This document shows positions 32,516 to 41,375 of a DNA stretch of 59,259 nt, piece after piece; the first letter of the stretch is position 1, and each line of letters opens with the position of its first letter. The translations under genes were made by a program, and so were the position numbers. The stretch covers positions 1 to 59,259 of the forward strand of contig NZ_JAAVNE010000033.1 of NCBI RefSeq assembly GCF_012103215.1. The letters are read 5' to 3'. This DNA comes from Falsiroseomonas selenitidurans (GTDB lineage Bacteria > Pseudomonadota > Alphaproteobacteria > Acetobacterales > Acetobacteraceae). Under the pieces are notes generated by a model. That model searched no databases and was not told the DNA's origin. It saw only the letters and a program-made list of their open reading frames with translations.

Positions 32516-35209
32516 ATGACCGCGCCCGATCCCCTGCCGCCGCCCGATCGCCGCAGCCTGCTGCGCGCCGCCGGGGCCTCGCTTGCCTTGGCCGCCGCCG
32601 CCGGCTGCGACGACCCGCAGGAATTCGGTGCGCCGCTGCATGCCCGGCCGCGCGGCGTGTCCGCGGACTCCGCCAGCTACGCCACGGTGCTGGACCTGGA
32701 TGGTCTCGGGCGCGGCGTGCTGGCGCGCACGCTGGGCGGCCATGCCATCAAGCTGGAGGGCAATCCACGCCATCCGGCCAGTCTTGGCGCCACCGACGTG
32801 TTCCTCGAATCCGCGGTGCTGGCGCTGCACGACCCCGCGCGCTCCCGCCACCTTCGCCGGCAGGGGCGGGCGCTGCGCGACGCCGCTGAATTCGAGACCT
32901 GGCTGGCGGCGCAGCAGGCGGCGCTGGATCTGAGGGGCGGGGAGGGCCTTCGCCTGCTGACCGGCCCCGTCGCCTCGCCCACCACGCGCCGGCTGATCGC
33001 GGCGCTGCTGGCGCGCTGGCCGGCGGCGCGCTGGCATGTGCAGGCGCCGATGGAAGATCCGGCGGCGGCGGCGGGCGCGATGCTGGCCTTCGGCCGGCCG
33101 GTGGTGGCCCTGCCGGCGCTTTCCCGCGCCACCTGCGTGCTGGCGCTGGGCGCCGATCCGCTCGGCCCCGGCCCGGCGCAATTGGCGCAGGCGCGCGGCT
33201 GGGCCGCGGCGCGGGCGGCCGGGCGTGAAGCGGGGCGGATGCCGGCACTGATCGTGGCGGAATCGACGCCGAGCCTGACCGGCGCCAAGGCCGATCGCCG
33301 CCTGACCCTGCCGCCGGCGGGGATCGAGGCGCTGGGCCGCGCCGTGGCCGCCGCATTCGGCCTCGGCCCCGCCGCCGCGCATCCGGAGGCGGCACCGATC
33401 GCCGCCGCCTTGCGCGCCGCCGGGCCGGGCGCGCTGGTGCTGGCAGGGCGCGGCCAGCCGGAGGCGGTGCACGCCCTGGCGCATTGGCTGAACGCGCGCC
33501 TCGGCGCGCCGGTGCGGCTGGTGCCGGACCCGCTGGCGGCGCCCGCCGGCACGCTGGCCGGGCTGCTGGCGCAGGCGGAGGCGGTGACGCATCTGCTGAT
33601 CCTGGACGCGAACCCGGCCTATGACGCGCCGGCCGGGCTCGACATCGCCGGGCTGCTGCGCCGCGTGCCGCACAGCCTGCATGCGGGGGTCCAGGTGGAT
33701 GAGACGGCGCTGGCCTGTGGCTGGCACCTGCCGTTGCGCCACCCGCTGGAATGCTGGGGCGACAGCCGCGCCTTCGACGGCACCGCCGCGCTGCGCCAGC
33801 CCGCCACGGTGCCGCTGGTGGAAGCCGCCATCGCGCCCGATGCGCTGCTCGCCCGCCTGGCCGGGGAGGCGGCGGATGGCGCCGCGCCGGTGCAGGCCAC
33901 CTGGCGGGCGGCATGGGGCGCGGATTTCGAAGCGCGCTGGCTGCAGGCGCTGGAGGCGGGGCTGATCGCCGACAGCGCGCCGGCGCCGCTGGCCATCGCG
34001 CCGCGTGCCGACGTCGCCCTGCCGCCCCCCGCGCCGGCGGCCAGGGGGCTCGTGGCGGTCTTCGCGCCCGATGCGACTCTGTGGGATGGCCGCTTCGCCA
34101 CGGAGGCCTGGCTGCACGAATTGCCACGCCCGCTCGGCGGCGTGATGTGGGGCCAGGCGGTGCTGCTGGCGCCGCGCGATGCCGCCGCGCTCGGCGTGGC
34201 GGATGGCGCGGTGCTGGAACTGACCCTGGCGGGCCGCCGGCTGCACGCACCCGTGCTGGTCACGCCCGGCCAGGCACCGGGGGTGGTGACGCTGCCGCTC
34301 GGCGGTGGCAGGCAGGTGGCGGGGGGCATGCCGGGTGGCATCGGCTTCGATGCCTACAGCCTCCGCCCCGCCGCCGCGCCCTGGGTCGCCCCCGGCCTGG
34401 CGCTGCGCCCGACCGGCGCGGCGCAGGCGCTGGTCGGCCACCTGCCGGAACGCGCCCTGGCGGAGGCCACGCCGCGGGTGCGGCGCGTCGCGGCCGGGGA
34501 GGCGATCCCGCCCCTGCCAACGCCGCGCTCGCTGTACGAGCCCTGGCGGTATCCCGGCCGCGCCTGGGGCATGGCAATCGACCTGGACACCTGCATCGGC
34601 TGCAATGCCTGCGTGCTCGCCTGCCAGGCGGAGAACAACACGCCGGTGGTAGGGCCGGAGGAAGCGGCGATGGGCCGCACCATGCACTGGCTGCGCGTGG
34701 ACCGGGTGGAATCCGGCCCGCCGGAGGACCGCTCGGTGGATTTCCAGCCCGTGCCCTGCATGCATTGCGAGAAGGCGCCCTGCGAGGTGGTCTGCCCGGT
34801 GAACGCCACGGTGCATGATGCGGAGGGGCTGAACCTGATGGTCTATCCGCGCTGCATCGGCACGCGCACCTGTTCCAACAACTGCCCCTACAAGGTGCGA
34901 CGCTTCAACTGGGCGGGCTATGCGCGGCAGGCCGGCGCGGTGCCGGTGCGCAACCCGGCGGTGCCGCTGCGCCCGCGCGGCGTGATCGAGAAATGCACCT
35001 ACTGCCAGCACCGCATCAAGGCGGCCGGGGAGGGTGTGGCCGAGACCGCCTGCCAGCGCGCCTGCCCGACGCGCGCCATCCATTTCGGCGACATCAACGA
35101 CCCTGACAGCGCCGTGGCGCGGGCGAAGCGGGAGGGCCGCAGCTACGCGCTGCTGGGCGAACTCGATACCCGCCCGCGCACCACCTACCTGGCGCGGATC
35201 GGCGCGTGA
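32516..35209 (+). CDS. actB: ActB: iron-sulfur/molybdopterin-like subunit of alternative complex III
   Basis: 897 residues. The N-terminus is a Tat-like signal (PDRRSLLRAAGASLALAAAAGC). Residues about 40-640 are a degenerate molybdopterin-oxidoreductase-like domain, which in ActB proteins carries no cofactor. Residues about 690-880 form a four-cluster ferredoxin domain: DLDTCIGCNACVLACQ, CMHCEKAPCEVVCPV, CIGTRTCSNNCPY and CTYCQ ... CQRACPT, fitting three 4Fe-4S and one 3Fe-4S cluster. ATG 32516 gives the signal; an upstream GTG at 32465 is in frame but does not. It transfers electrons from the quinol site in ActC towards the hemes. Confidence 0.9.
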   Translation: MTAPDPLPPPDRRSLLRAAGASLALAAAAGCDDPQEFGAPLHARPRGVSADSASYATVLDLDGLGRGVLARTLGGHAIKLEGNPRHPASLGATDVFLESAVLALHDPARSRHLRRQGRALRDAAEFETWLAAQQAALDLRGGEGLRLLTGPVASPTTRRLIAALLARWPAARWHVQAPMEDPAAAAGAMLAFGRPVVALPALSRATCVLALGADPLGPGPAQLAQARGWAAARAAGREAGRMPALIVAESTPSLTGAKADRRLTLPPAGIEALGRAVAAAFGLGPAAAHPEAAPIAAALRAAGPGALVLAGRGQPEAVHALAHWLNARLGAPVRLVPDPLAAPAGTLAGLLAQAEAVTHLLILDANPAYDAPAGLDIAGLLRRVPHSLHAGVQVDETALACGWHLPLRHPLECWGDSRAFDGTAALRQPATVPLVEAAIAPDALLARLAGEAADGAAPVQATWRAAWGADFEARWLQALEAGLIADSAPAPLAIAPRADVALPPPAPAARGLVAVFAPDATLWDGRFATEAWLHELPRPLGGVMWGQAVLLAPRDAAALGVADGAVLELTLAGRRLHAPVLVTPGQAPGVVTLPLGGGRQVAGGMPGGIGFDAYSLRPAAAPWVAPGLALRPTGAAQALVGHLPERALAEATPRVRRVAAGEAIPPLPTPRSLYEPWRYPGRAWGMAIDLDTCIGCNACVLACQAENNTPVVGPEEAAMGRTMHWLRVDRVESGPPEDRSVDFQPVPCMHCEKAPCEVVCPVNATVHDAEGLNLMVYPRCIGTRTCSNNCPYKVRRFNWAGYARQAGAVPVRNPAVPLRPRGVIEKCTYCQHRIKAAGEGVAETACQRACPTRAIHFGDINDPDSAVARAKREGRSYALLGELDTRPRTTYLARIGA

Positions 35210-35249
35210 GCGCGCCGGCGCGAGAAGGCCAGGCCCCGGTGCGCCGGCG

Positions 35250-36563
35250 ATGAGCGGCTTCTCGACAAGGCCGGTCTCCGACGCGCCGCTGCGCCGCGAC
35301 TTCGGCTGGCGCTTCACCGCCGCGGTGCTGGCCTCCGCCGCGCTGACGCTGCTGCTGGCCTATGCGGTGGTGGCGCTGCTGTGGCGCGGCACGGCGCTGT
35401 GGGGCACCAACATCCCCTTCGTCTGGGGCTTCGACCTGATCAACTATGTCTGGTGGATCGGCATCGCCAATGCCGCCAGCCTGTTCGCCGTGGTGCTGGT
35501 GCTGCGCCGGCACGGGCTGCGCAGCGCGGTGAACCGCTTCGCGGAGGCGGCGGCGCTGGCCGCGGTGGCGGCGGCGGCGATCTACCCCATCCTGCATCTC
35601 GGCCGGCCCTGGCTGTTCTACTGGACCGTGCCCTACCCGGCGGCGACGCAGCTCTGGCCGCAATTCCGCTCCACCCTGGTGTGGGATTTCTGGGGCATCA
35701 TGTCCCACGTCGTCGTCACCTTCCTGTTCTGGTACACCGGGTTGATCCCCGATCTGGCCACCATGCGCGACCGCGCCGCCGCGCGCGGGCGGCTGGGGCT
35801 GGCGCGGATCTACGGCTTCTTCGCGCTGGGCTGGCGCGGCTCGGTGCAGCACTGGGCGCGGCACCAGGCGGCCTACCGGATGGTGGCGGCGATGGTGCTG
35901 CCCATGCTGGTCTCGGCCCAGACCATCGTCGCGCTGGAATTCGCCACCACGCTGGTGCCGGAATGGCACCAGGCGCGGCTGCCGCTGCAGGTGGTGGCCA
36001 CCGGCCTGCCATCGGGCCTGGGCGTGGTGCTGGCGCTGGCGGCGCTGCTGCGCGGCGGGCTCGGCCTCGGCCGCTACATCGACGATGCCGACATGGACCT
36101 GCTGGCGAAGCTGACCGCCGCGGCCGCGCTGGCCTGCGGCTATGTGTACGCCGAGGCGCTGCTGGTGGCGTGGCTGGAGGACCAGGCGACGCGCCAGGCG
36201 ATGGCGGCACGCGCCTTCGGCGCCTATGCCGGGCTGTACTGGGGTGCGGCGCTGCTGGTGGTCGTGCTGCCGCAGCTGCTGTGGCTGAAGGGCGTGCGGC
36301 GCCGGGCGCGCTACGCGGTGCCGATCGGCCTCGCCGCCGCCATCGGCGTCTGGCTCGACCGCTTCTCCCTCGTCGCCGGCGGGCTGCTGCGCGACCACCT
36401 GCCGCGCACCGGCCCGCTCTATGCGCCGAGCCTGCCGGAGTGGACGCTGCTGGCCGGCACGGTCGGGCTGTTCGCCCTGATGCTGCTGGTCTTCACCCGC
36501 TTCGTGCCCGTGGTCTCGATGTTCGAGACGCGGCACGAGGAGAGCGAGGCCGACGCGCCATGA
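35250..36563 (+). CDS. actC: ActC: NrfD-like quinol-oxidising membrane subunit
   Basis: 437 residues, about ten membrane helices. NrfD/PsrC signatures are visible: WGFDLINYVWWIGIANAASLF, ILHLGRPWLFYWTVPYP, WDFWGIMSHVVVT and the C-terminal FVPVVSMFE. In alternative complex III this subunit docks against ActB and contains the quinol site. It starts 40 bases after actB and overlaps actD by four bases. Confidence 0.92.
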   Translation: MSGFSTRPVSDAPLRRDFGWRFTAAVLASAALTLLLAYAVVALLWRGTALWGTNIPFVWGFDLINYVWWIGIANAASLFAVVLVLRRHGLRSAVNRFAEAAALAAVAAAAIYPILHLGRPWLFYWTVPYPAATQLWPQFRSTLVWDFWGIMSHVVVTFLFWYTGLIPDLATMRDRAAARGRLGLARIYGFFALGWRGSVQHWARHQAAYRMVAAMVLPMLVSAQTIVALEFATTLVPEWHQARLPLQVVATGLPSGLGVVLALAALLRGGLGLGRYIDDADMDLLAKLTAAAALACGYVYAEALLVAWLEDQATRQAMAARAFGAYAGLYWGAALLVVVLPQLLWLKGVRRRARYAVPIGLAAAIGVWLDRFSLVAGGLLRDHLPRTGPLYAPSLPEWTLLAGTVGLFALMLLVFTRFVPVVSMFETRHEESEADAP

Positions 36564-37084
36564 CCACGCATCTGCTGGCCGAGTTCGAGGCGGCGGAACC
36601 GATGGTCGCGGCGCTGCGGGCGGCGCGGGCGGCCGGCTGGCGGAAGCTGGATGCCCATGCGCCCTTCCCGGTGCCGGAGGCGGCGAAGCTGCTGGGCGCG
36701 CATGAATCGCCGGTCGGCTGGATCGCCATCGCCGCCGGGCTGGCCGGCGCGGCGCTGGCCTATGGCACGCAATGGTGGCTTTCCGTGCATGCCTGGCCGA
36801 TCAATGTCGGCGGCCGGCCGCTGCACGCCCTGCCGGCCTTCCTGCCGGCCACCACCATTGTCGGCATCCTGTGGGCGGCGGCGGGGGCCCTGCTGGGGAT
36901 GCTGGCGTTGAACCGGCTGCCGCGGCTGCACCACCCGGTCTTCGCCGCGTCGCAATTCCACCGCGCCAGCGAGGATCGCTTCTTCCTGAGCCTGGAGCTG
37001 GACGGCCCGGATTTCGACGCCGCCGCCGCGCATCGCCTGCTGGCCCCCCACCGGCCACTTTCCGTTGCGGCGCTGGGCGGATGA
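36560..37084 (+). CDS. actD: ActD: DUF3341 membrane subunit of alternative complex III
   Basis: 174 residues of the DUF3341 family. A soluble N-terminal part (LLAEFEAAEPMVAALRAARAAGW, then KLDAHAPFPVPEA) precedes two membrane helices (about 52-72 and 95-120) and a soluble tail with HHPVFAASQFHRASEDRFFL, all typical for ActD. It has ATGA overlaps at both ends (with actC and actE). Confidence 0.92.
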   Translation: MTTHLLAEFEAAEPMVAALRAARAAGWRKLDAHAPFPVPEAAKLLGAHESPVGWIAIAAGLAGAALAYGTQWWLSVHAWPINVGGRPLHALPAFLPATTIVGILWAAAGALLGMLALNRLPRLHHPVFAASQFHRASEDRFFLSLELDGPDFDAAAAHRLLAPHRPLSVAALGG

Positions 37085-37479
37085 GGCGCCTGCTGCCGCT
37101 GTTGCTGCTGGCCGCCTGCGACGGCTGGCCCGCCAGCCCGCCGCCGAAACCGCCCGCCCCGCCGCCACCCGGCGCGGTGGCACAGGGCACGCTGGCGCGG
37201 CAGGCGGCGCTGGCGCCCCCCGGGCCACCGGTGACACAGGCGCTGCTGGCGCGCGGCGCGGACCGCTACGCGATCTTCTGCACCCCCTGCCATGGCCCCG
37301 CCGGCGCCGGGGATGGCGCCGTGGTGGTGCGCGGCTTTCCCGCCCCGCCGCCGCTGCCGGCCGCGGCCGGGCGCAGCATGGCGGCGATGGCGTCCGGCGG
37401 GCCGCACCCCTTCGCCGACCGGCTGCCGCCGGCGGACCGCTGGGCCATCGCCCGCTTCGTGGAGCGGCTGGGCCAATGA
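37081..37479 (+). CDS. actE: ActE: monoheme cytochrome c lipoprotein of alternative complex III
   Basis: 132 residues. Lipoprotein signal LLPLLLLAAC (Cys near 13), a Pro-rich linker, then one heme c motif, IFCTPCHGPAGAGDG (about 67-71), and a short C-terminal domain with axial Met candidates in SMAAMASGG. It is shorter than many ActE proteins. ActE is the likely exit heme towards the oxidase. Four-base overlaps with actD and actF. Confidence 0.9.
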   Translation: MRRLLPLLLLAACDGWPASPPPKPPAPPPPGAVAQGTLARQAALAPPGPPVTQALLARGADRYAIFCTPCHGPAGAGDGAVVVRGFPAPPPLPAAAGRSMAAMASGGPHPFADRLPPADRWAIARFVERLGQ

Positions 37480-38519
37480 GGGTGCTGCCGCTGCTTCTGG
37501 CCGCGCTGGCCGCGGTTTCGGCCGCAACGCTGGGCGGCGCTGCGCTGGCCGAGGCCTGGCTGCCGGCCTTGCTGCTGCTGGCGCAGCTGGCGGTGGGGGC
37601 CATCGGCATCCTGGCGCTGGGGCATCTGCTGGGGGAGGCCTGGCTGGCACCGGTGCGCGCGCCGCTGGAAGCCGCCGCGCGGACCGTGCCGCTGGTGGCG
37701 CTGCTGGCCCTGCCGGTGCTGCTGGGGCTGGCGCATCTGTACCCCTGGGCCGCCGGCCCGCCGCCGGAAGGGCCGATCCGCCTGCTGCTGCAGCCCTGGG
37801 CCTTCCAGGCGCGGGCGGCGGCCTGCCTCGCGGTCTGGGCGGCGCTCGGCTGGGGGTTGGCGCGGCCCGGGCGGCATCCGCGCGTGGCGGCGCTGGCGCT
37901 GGCGCTGCTGCTGCCGACGACGACGCTGGCCAGCTTCGACTGGGTGCTGTCCCGCGACATCACCTGGTATGCCAGCCTGCAGGGCTTTTCCCTCTGGGTG
38001 GAGGGGCTGGCCGCGGCGCTGGCCGCCGCCATCCTGGCCGCCCCCCTGCTGGGCCGCGCGCCAGCCGAATCCCAGGGCATGCCGGGACTGGAGCGCGCCC
38101 TGCTGACGCTGGGGCTGGCCGTGCTGTGGCTGTGGTTCACCCAGTTCATCGTGGTGTGGATGGCCGACCGGCCGGAGGAATCCGCCTGGTACCTGCGCCG
38201 CCTGGACGATTGGGGCTGGGTGCAGCTGGGCCTGGCGCTGCCGGCGCTGCTGGCCGCCATCGCCCTGGCCGCGCCGCCGGACCACGGGCGCCGGCGCATG
38301 GCGGCGGTGTGCTGGCTGCTGCTGGTGCAGCATGGCGCGCATCTGTGGTGGGTGGTGCGGCCCGATGCGCCGGTGGCCAGCCCCGCCCCGGCGCTGGACC
38401 TGGCGGTGGCGGCCGGGCTCGGCCTGCTGTGGGGCGCCGGAGTCCGGGCCGCTATTGCCCGTGATCCGCCCGCCGCCAGGGCCAGCGGCCATGGATCTCC
38501 ACCTCCAGCGACAGGCTGA
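37476..38519 (+). CDS. actF: ActF-like membrane subunit of alternative complex III
   Basis: 347 residues, almost entirely hydrophobic with about ten helices. The motifs LASFDWVLSRDITWYASLQG and WFTQFIVVWMADRPEE match ActF (second quinone:cytochrome c oxidoreductase membrane subunit, distantly NrfD-like). It overlaps actE by four bases and ends the operon. Its last 68 bases are shared, on the opposite strand, with the DUF1622 gene. Confidence 0.88.
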   Translation: MRVLPLLLAALAAVSAATLGGAALAEAWLPALLLLAQLAVGAIGILALGHLLGEAWLAPVRAPLEAAARTVPLVALLALPVLLGLAHLYPWAAGPPPEGPIRLLLQPWAFQARAAACLAVWAALGWGLARPGRHPRVAALALALLLPTTTLASFDWVLSRDITWYASLQGFSLWVEGLAAALAAAILAAPLLGRAPAESQGMPGLERALLTLGLAVLWLWFTQFIVVWMADRPEESAWYLRRLDDWGWVQLGLALPALLAAIALAAPPDHGRRRMAAVCWLLLVQHGAHLWWVVRPDAPVASPAPALDLAVAAGLGLLWGAGVRAAIARDPPAARASGHGSPPPATG

Positions 38520-38823
38520 GCACGGTGCGGATCAGCACCACCAGGCCGAGCGTCGCGATGCTCTCGAAGGTCAGCGGCGTGGCGATGGTGTGCACGATGT
38601 CCGCCGCCACCAGCAGTTCCAGCCCCAGCAGGATGGCCTGGCCGAGCTGCGCCCGGTAGCGCCGGAAGGATCCCGCCCGGTCGGCGCCGAGGCCGGCCCG
38701 CAGGAAGCTGGCGGTGGTCAGCACCACGCCGCCCAGCAGCGCCAGCACGCCAACGGCTTCCAGCCCCGCCGCCACCCAGCCGGCGAACTGCACCACCCAG
38801 GCGGCCGGGAAGTCTTCGGTCAT
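38452..38823 (-). CDS. DUF1622 membrane protein
   Basis: 123 residues with three predicted helices. The DUF1622 pattern is plain: LEAVGVLALLGGVVLTTASFL, FRRYRAQLGQAILLGLELLVAADIV and VLIRTVLSLSLEVEIHGRWPW. Function unknown; these proteins occur widely in bacteria as small inner-membrane proteins. It is convergent with actF, overlapping it tail to tail by 68 bases. ATG 38823 is chosen because the long upstream extension has no similarity. Confidence 0.88.
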   Translation of the reverse strand: MTEDFPAAWVVQFAGWVAAGLEAVGVLALLGGVVLTTASFLRAGLGADRAGSFRRYRAQLGQAILLGLELLVAADIVHTIATPLTFESIATLGLVVLIRTVLSLSLEVEIHGRWPWRRADHGQ

Positions 38824-38855
38824 GCGCGGGCTCCCACTCTCCCACAGTAGACCCT

Positions 38856-39719
38856 TCAGCCCGCCGCGAGTTCCGCGCGCAGCCAGGCGGCGAGCTGCCT
38901 GGCCTCCCGCTGCCGCAGCAGGCCGGGGCGGGTGACCAGCCAGTAGCCGGTGCGGCTTTCCTGCGGCGGGTCCAGCCCGTGCAGCCGCCCGCCGGCCAGG
39001 TCGTCCTGCGTCACCGGCAGCCGCGCCAGCGCCACGCCCAGCCCCTTGGCCGCCGCTTCCATCGCCATGTGCACCGTATCCACCCGCAGGCCGCGCGCCG
39101 GGTCGGGCGGCGCCAGGCCGCGGCGCGCCGCCCAGGCGGCCCAATCCTCCGCCACCGAGGTGACATGGATCGCCGGCAGGCGCGCGAGCGCCGCCTCCAG
39201 CGGCATCGGCCGGGCGGTGACGGGCAGCAGGCGTTCCTGCACCAGGTGCAGCCATTCGCCCGGGCCGCGCGGCGCCGCGGCCATGCGGATGGCCATGTCG
39301 TGCCGGCCATCGCCCAGCGTCACCCAGTCGCGTTCCGTGGTCAGGCTGATGGCGAGGCCCGGGTGCCGACGGTGCAGCCCGGGCAGCCGGGCCAGCAGCC
39401 AGCTGGCGGCGAAGGTCGGCGCGACGCTCAGCGCCAGGCCGCCGTCGCGCACCCGGCCCAGCCGGTCCATGCAGCGGGCGAGGCCGGCGAAGGCACGGCT
39501 GGCTTCCTCCGCCAGGTCCTGGCCGGCCGCCGTCAGGCGCAGCGCGTTGCGGTCGCGGTGGAACAGCGGCAGGCCGAGCTGGTCCTCCAGCCCGCGCACC
39601 GCATGGCTGATGGCGCTGGGCGTGACGTGCAGTTCCGCCGCCGCGGCGGTGAAGCTGCCATGGCGGCCGGCGGCTTCGAACAGCCGCAGCTTGGGCAGCG
39701 GGGGAAGCGGGTGGGCCAT
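38856..39719 (-). CDS. LysR-family transcriptional regulator (GcvA-like)
   Basis: 287 residues. N-terminal helix-turn-helix (about 5-64) with LRLFEAAGRHGSFTAAAAEL and SAISHAVRGLEDQLGLPLF, followed by RLTAAGQ. The effector domain begins LALSVAPTFAASWLLARLPG, characteristic of the GcvA/AmpR branch. Its target is not evident: upstream on the same strand is the HCCA-isomerase-like gene, and downstream DUF1622. Confidence 0.92.
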   Translation of the reverse strand: MAHPLPPLPKLRLFEAAGRHGSFTAAAAELHVTPSAISHAVRGLEDQLGLPLFHRDRNALRLTAAGQDLAEEASRAFAGLARCMDRLGRVRDGGLALSVAPTFAASWLLARLPGLHRRHPGLAISLTTERDWVTLGDGRHDMAIRMAAAPRGPGEWLHLVQERLLPVTARPMPLEAALARLPAIHVTSVAEDWAAWAARRGLAPPDPARGLRVDTVHMAMEAAAKGLGVALARLPVTQDDLAGGRLHGLDPPQESRTGYWLVTRPGLLRQREARQLAAWLRAELAAG

Positions 39720-39827
39720 CGCCTGTCCTTCGGGCCAATCCTCCGGCCCTCATTGCAGGGCCGTGGCGGCCCGGCACGCCATAGACAGGTCAGCATGGCT
39801 GCCTTGTTTGCCGGTCGGGGCAGGCGG

Positions 39828-40388
39828 TCAGGCCCGGCGCAGCGTCGCCTCCAGCATCGGCAGCCGGTCCTGGCCCCAGAAGGGCTCGCCATCCGCCAGG
39901 AAATAGGGCGCGCCGAAGATGCCGAGACGCAGCGCCTCCTCCGTCGCGGCGCGCAGCCGGGCGCGGGCGGCGGGCGGGGAAAGCTCCTCCAGCCCCGCCA
40001 GGCCGCTGGCGGCTTCCGCCGTGGACAGGTCGCGGCCCTCGGCGAAGGTGGCGCGCAGCGCGGCCAGGGCGAAGCGCGGCGCGCGGGGCGGCGGCAGGGC
40101 ATAGAAGGCGGTGGCGAGCGCCACGGAACAGCCGGGCGACGGGGCGATGGTGGCGCAGTCCAGCCCCAGCCGGCGCGCCAGCCGTGCCACGTCCAGCCGC
40201 GCATAGTCGCCGCGCAGCGCCTGGGCGGCGACCGGCGCCATGCCGGTCTGCCGGAACACCACGCCAAGCAGGAAGGGCCGCCAGGCGACGCGCCGCCCGC
40301 AGCGCGCCGCCACCGCCTCCACCTGCTCCGCCGCGAGCCAGGAATAGGGGGAAGCGAAATCGAACCAGAACAGGATGGGATCAGCCAT
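39828..40388 (-). CDS. 2-hydroxychromene-2-carboxylate isomerase-like protein (DsbA/kappa-GST fold)
   Basis: 186 residues. The start ILFWFDFASPYSWLAAEQ is the hallmark of the HCCA isomerase family, in which the Ser replaces the thioredoxin Cys, and the end LGIFGAPYFLADGEPFWGQDR is equally typical. These glutathione-dependent enzymes isomerise aromatic-degradation intermediates, but many bacterial members have no known substrate and no naphthalene pathway is present here. Start ATG 40388. Confidence 0.9.
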   Translation of the reverse strand: MADPILFWFDFASPYSWLAAEQVEAVAARCGRRVAWRPFLLGVVFRQTGMAPVAAQALRGDYARLDVARLARRLGLDCATIAPSPGCSVALATAFYALPPPRAPRFALAALRATFAEGRDLSTAEAASGLAGLEELSPPAARARLRAATEEALRLGIFGAPYFLADGEPFWGQDRLPMLEATLRRA

Positions 40389-40399
40389 GCGGAACAGAC

Positions 40400-40468
40400 T
40401 AAAGCATCTTTCGTTCCGGGGGAAACACCGCCACATGTGGAATGTGTGACAAAACAATCGGCTAGGCG
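40400..40468 (+). repeat. Alphaproteobacterial-type intergenic repeat element, copy 2 (diverged)
   Basis: TAAAGCATCTTTCG at 40400 and GTGACAAAACAATCGGCTAGG near 40446-40466 mirror the two ends of the element at 492-560. The middle differs and holds a perfect palindrome CCACATGTGG (40431-40440). It lies between two divergent genes. Confidence 0.45.
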
Positions 40469-40504
40469 TTGCCTTGGCCGATCCTGGCCGGACGGGGCGG
40501 GCCG

Positions 40505-40530
40505 GGATGGATGAGTCCTGCTCATCATCC
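40505..40530. promoter_or_regulatory. Imperfect inverted repeat ahead of the enoyl-CoA hydratase gene
   Basis: GGATGGATGAG and CTCATCATCC with one bulged base and a short TCCTG centre, 51 bases before the ATG at 40581. It could be an operator or leader hairpin; no regulator is assigned. Confidence 0.3.
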
Positions 40531-40580
40531 ATGAACCGATCTCGGTCGCGCCCGGGGCGCCCGGCGGGCAGGCTCTCGTC

Positions 40581-41375
40581 ATGAACCAAGCCCCCGATGG
40601 CCTGCGCCAGGCCCGCCATGGTGCCATTGCCCTGCTGACGCTGGACCGCCCGGCGCGGCTCAACGCGCTGGACGCGCCGCTGATCGATGCGCTGCACGCC
40701 GCGCTGGACGCCATCGCGACGGACCCGGCGGTGCGCGCCGTGGTGCTTACCGGCACCGGCGACCGCGCCTTCTGCGCCGGCGCGGATATCCACGCCTTCG
40801 CCCCGGTGATCGCCGGCGCCGGAGCCATGCGGGACTTCGTGCGGCGCGGCCAGGCGCTGACCGCGCGGCTGGACTCCTGCCCGAAGCCGGTCATCGCCGC
40901 GGTGAACGGCCTGGCCTATGGCGGCGGCTGCGAGATGGTGGAGGCCGCTTCCCTGGCAGTGGCCGCCAGCCATTCCGGCTTCGCCAAGCCGGAAATCCGC
41001 CTGGGCTTCCCGCCGCCCTTCGGCGGCACGCAGCGCCTGGCCCGCCAGGTCGGCCGCAAGCGGGCGCTGGCGATGATCCTGACGGCGGAGCCCATTGCGG
41101 CCGACCAGGCGCTGGCCATCGGGCTGGTGAACCGCGTGGTGCCTCCGCCCGCGCTGCTGGAGACGGCGATGGCGCTGGCCGGTTCGATCGCTGCGCAGCC
41201 GCCGCTGGCGGTAGCCGCCGCGCTGGCCGCGGTCACCCGCGGGCAGGATCTGCCGATCGAGGCCGGGCTGGCGCTGGAAGCCGCCGCCTTCGCCGGGCTG
41301 CTGCCCACCGCCGACCTCGCGGAGGGCCTGGCCGCCTTCCGCGCGCGGCGGGCCCCAATCTTCCATGGATGCTGA
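40581..41375 (+). CDS. Enoyl-CoA hydratase/isomerase family protein
   Basis: 264-residue crotonase-fold enzyme. LDRPARLNALDAPLI near the start, the oxyanion-hole segments FCAGADIHAF and NGLAYGGGCEM, and the catalytic-Glu stretch FAKPEIRLGFPPPFGGTQRL. It probably hydrates a 2-enoyl-CoA in acyl-CoA degradation. It overlaps the CoA-transferase gene by 11 bases, so the two likely act on related acyl-CoA substrates. Confidence 0.92.
   Translation: MNQAPDGLRQARHGAIALLTLDRPARLNALDAPLIDALHAALDAIATDPAVRAVVLTGTGDRAFCAGADIHAFAPVIAGAGAMRDFVRRGQALTARLDSCPKPVIAAVNGLAYGGGCEMVEAASLAVAASHSGFAKPEIRLGFPPPFGGTQRLARQVGRKRALAMILTAEPIAADQALAIGLVNRVVPPPALLETAMALAGSIAAQPPLAVAAALAAVTRGQDLPIEAGLALEAAAFAGLLPTADLAEGLAAFRARRAPIFHGC

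Noticed and set aside
32516..35209. Formate dehydrogenase or other molybdoenzyme
   Set aside because: The molybdopterin-like part is degenerate and is fused to the ferredoxin domain, and it is followed by NrfD, DUF3341 and cytochrome genes: this is ActB of alternative complex III.
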